Source: DATFWK01 sp035259345
GTDB lineage: Bacteria > Actinomycetota > Thermoleophilia > Miltoncostaeales > Miltoncostaeaceae
Direction of reading: 5' to 3'
Length of the DNA stretch: 7,138 nt
NCBI GenBank assembly: GCA_035259345.1
Contig: DATFWK010000240.1
Span: 1 to 7,138 of the forward strand
Shown here: positions 6,049-7,138 of the stretch, in pieces
Layout: the number at the start of each line of letters is the position of its first letter
Numbering within the stretch: the stretch's first letter is position 1
The notes under the pieces: generated by a model
Told to the model about the DNA's origin: nothing
The model's input: only the letters and a program-made list of their open reading frames with translations
Database searches by the model: none
Program-made: the position numbers and the translations under genes

Positions 6049-7138
6049 GTCACCTCCGCGATGCACCCGGCCGTGACGGCGACGAGCCGCTCGAGCTGCG
6101 CCTCGGAGATCGCCAGCGGCGGCATGAGCACGACCACGTCGCCGAGGGGTCGCATGATCACGCCGTGGCCGAGCGCCAGCTCGCAGACGAGGTCGCCGGT
6201 CCGCCGCTCGGGGGGCAGCGGCGCGGCCGTGGCTTGGTCGGCGACCAGCTCGATCCCGACCATGAGCCCGCACTGGCGCACGTCGCCGACGGCCGCGAGC
6301 GGTGCGACGCGCTCGGCCAGGAGCCGCTCGAGCAGCGCGATCTTCGGGCCCAGGGCCGCGATCGTGCCCTCCTCCTCGAAGACCTCGAGGCTCGCCAGGG
6401 CCACGGCGGCGGCCAGCGGGTTGCCGGTGAACGTGTGCCCGTGGAAGAACGTCGTGCCGAGGAAGGCCTCGAACACATCATCGCTCGTGAGCACGGCGGA
6501 GAGCGGCAGGTAGCCGCCGGTCAGCCCCTTCCCGACCGTCATGAGGTCCGGCTGCACGCCCTCCGCCTCGCAGGCGAACATCCGCCCGGTGCGCCCGAAG
6601 CCGGTCGCCACCTCGTCGACGATGAGCAGCACCCCGTGGCGGTCGCAGGCCTCGCGGACGCGGCGGAGGTAGCCGTCCGGCGCGGTGAGCATGCCGGCGG
6701 CGGCCTGGACCAGCGGCTCGACGATGACCGCGGCGAGCTCCCCCGCGTGCGCGGCGACGAGGCGCTCCATCTCGGCGGTGCGCTCCTCCTCGGCCTCGGC
6801 GCGGGTGCGCCCGGGCGGGCGGCGGTAGGCGTTCGGCGACGGCGCCAGCACGGTCGCGAACGTGAGCGGCCCGAATATGCGGTGGAAGACCTCGATGCCG
6901 CCGACGCTGACCGCCCCGACCGTGTCGCCGTGGTAGGCCTCGCCGAGGCGCAGGAACCGCGTCCGGCCCTCCACCCCGCGGAGCGCCCAGTACTGGAAGG
7001 CCATCTTGAGCGCGATCTCGACCAGGCGCCGCGCCAGGCGGGTCGCCGGCACGTTCGCCAGGCCGAGCATCGTCGCGTGCGCGAGCCGCCCGGCCTGCTC
7101 GGCCAGCGCGGCGTCGAGGCGGGGGTGGCGATGGCCGT
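6045..7138 (-). CDS. bioA: Adenosylmethionine-8-amino-7-oxononanoate aminotransferase (BioA), 5'-truncated by the window and internally deleted
   Basis: BioA transfers the amino group of S-adenosylmethionine (or lysine in some lineages) to KAPA, giving DAPA, with PLP. The frame stays open to the window edge; the ATG at 7070 is internal, because BioA-like sequence (GHRHPRLDAAL) precedes it, so about 60 N-terminal residues are missing. Counting from that ATG, visible motifs are QYW (26-28), YHGDTVGAVSVGG (46-58), IVEPLVQAAAGM (116-127), DEVATGFGRTG (152-162, PLP-ring Asp152), GKGLTGGYLPLSA (180-192, PLP Lys181, codon 6528-6530), FFHGHTFTGNPLA (208-220) and MRPLGDVVVLMPP (306-318). Odd point: RLVEIA runs directly into LKMAFQYW. 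The family has about 20 residues here, including the DSGS loop that binds the PLP phosphate, and all are absent. The reading frame is otherwise undamaged. This may be an inactive or recently damaged bioA, a strain variant or an assembly artefact. The overlap with bioF is GTGA. Confidence 0.9.
   Translation of the reverse strand, partial: GHRHPRLDAALAEQAGRLAHATMLGLANVPATRLARRLVEIALKMAFQYWALRGVEGRTRFLRLGEAYHGDTVGAVSVGGIEVFHRIFGPLTFATVLAPSPNAYRRPPGRTRAEAEEERTAEMERLVAAHAGELAAVIVEPLVQAAAGMLTAPDGYLRRVREACDRHGVLLIVDEVATGFGRTGRMFACEAEGVQPDLMTVGKGLTGGYLPLSAVLTSDDVFEAFLGTTFFHGHTFTGNPLAAAVALASLEVFEEEGTIAALGPKIALLERLLAERVAPLAAVGDVRQCGLMVGIELVADQATAAPLPPERRTGDLVCELALGHGVIMRPLGDVVVLMPPLAISEAQLERLVAVTAGCIAEVT
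6053..6057 (-). promoter_or_regulatory. Shine-Dalgarno of bioF within the end of bioA
   Basis: GGAGG on the minus strand, continuing into TGAC before the GTG at 6048, lies in the last codons of bioA. Together with the GTGA overlap it decides the bioF start and supports translational coupling. Confidence 0.65.

Noticed and set aside
6049..6273. A 75-residue N-terminal extension of BioF.
   Set aside because: It lies over the end of bioA, has no BioF similarity, and a GGAGG plus a GTGA overlap marks the start at 6048.
5125..6513. A 462-codon plus-strand open frame.
   Set aside because: It is antisense to bioF and bioA, rich in Arg/Ala/Val with no motif; it comes from the codon bias of the real genes.
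7008..7025. A frameshift pair as the cause of the missing bioA segment.
   Set aside because: Both flanks are in the same frame and are conserved right up to the junction; there is no leftover DNA that could encode the missing residues in another frame.
6045..7070. bioA starting at the ATG at 7070.
   Set aside because: Twenty-two codons upstream to the window edge still read as BioA (GHRHPRLDAAL, then AHATMLG), so the gene simply runs out of the window.
1..7138. CRISPR arrays, tRNA or rRNA genes, insertion sequences, integrase or toxin-antitoxin genes.
   Set aside because: Nothing in the window supports any of these; genes cover nearly all of it and the only striking repeat is the palindrome in bioF.

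Overview
The window is very GC-rich, its codons end mostly in G or C, and the genes are packed tightly. Together with a secreted DUF6636-type protein and a BirA that keeps its DNA-binding domain, this suggests a high-GC actinobacterium, most likely of the Thermoleophilia (Gaiellales or Solirubrobacterales type). That placement is an inference from protein style; there is no marker gene here.

Left part (1-2413): the 3' end of a plus-strand medium-chain dehydrogenase/quinone reductase gene converges on a minus-strand arginase-fold hydrolase gene, with a GC hairpin in the 32-base gap. The arginase-like gene diverges, across 68 bases, from a plus-strand gene for a secreted, cysteine-rich DUF6636-type protein.

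Right part (2400-7138): a minus-strand biotin operon, transcribed from right to left as bioA (start outside the window), bioF, bioD, a ferritin-like diiron protein gene, and birA. The bioA/bioF and bioF/bioD junctions are 4-base GTGA overlaps. The ferritin-like gene follows bioD by 12 bases with its own good Shine-Dalgarno, and birA follows it by 2 bases. The operon ends by overlapping the DUF6636 gene tail to tail by 14 bases. BioF makes 7-keto-8-aminopelargonate (KAPA), BioA converts it to 7,8-diaminopelargonate (DAPA), BioD closes the ureido ring to dethiobiotin, and BirA attaches finished biotin to carboxylases and probably represses the operon. No bioB and no pimeloyl-forming gene (bioC, bioH, bioI, bioW, bioZ) lies in the window.

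Most worth a second look: (1) the diiron ferritin-like protein embedded in the biotin operon; (2) a clean in-frame loss of about 20 residues in bioA that removes the phosphate-binding DSGS loop, with a junction that looks like a direct-repeat deletion; (3) a 35-base near-perfect palindrome inside bioF, translated in frame as an extra loop of about 11-12 residues; (4) an arginase-fold protein with one metal-binding His and two substrate-site residues replaced.
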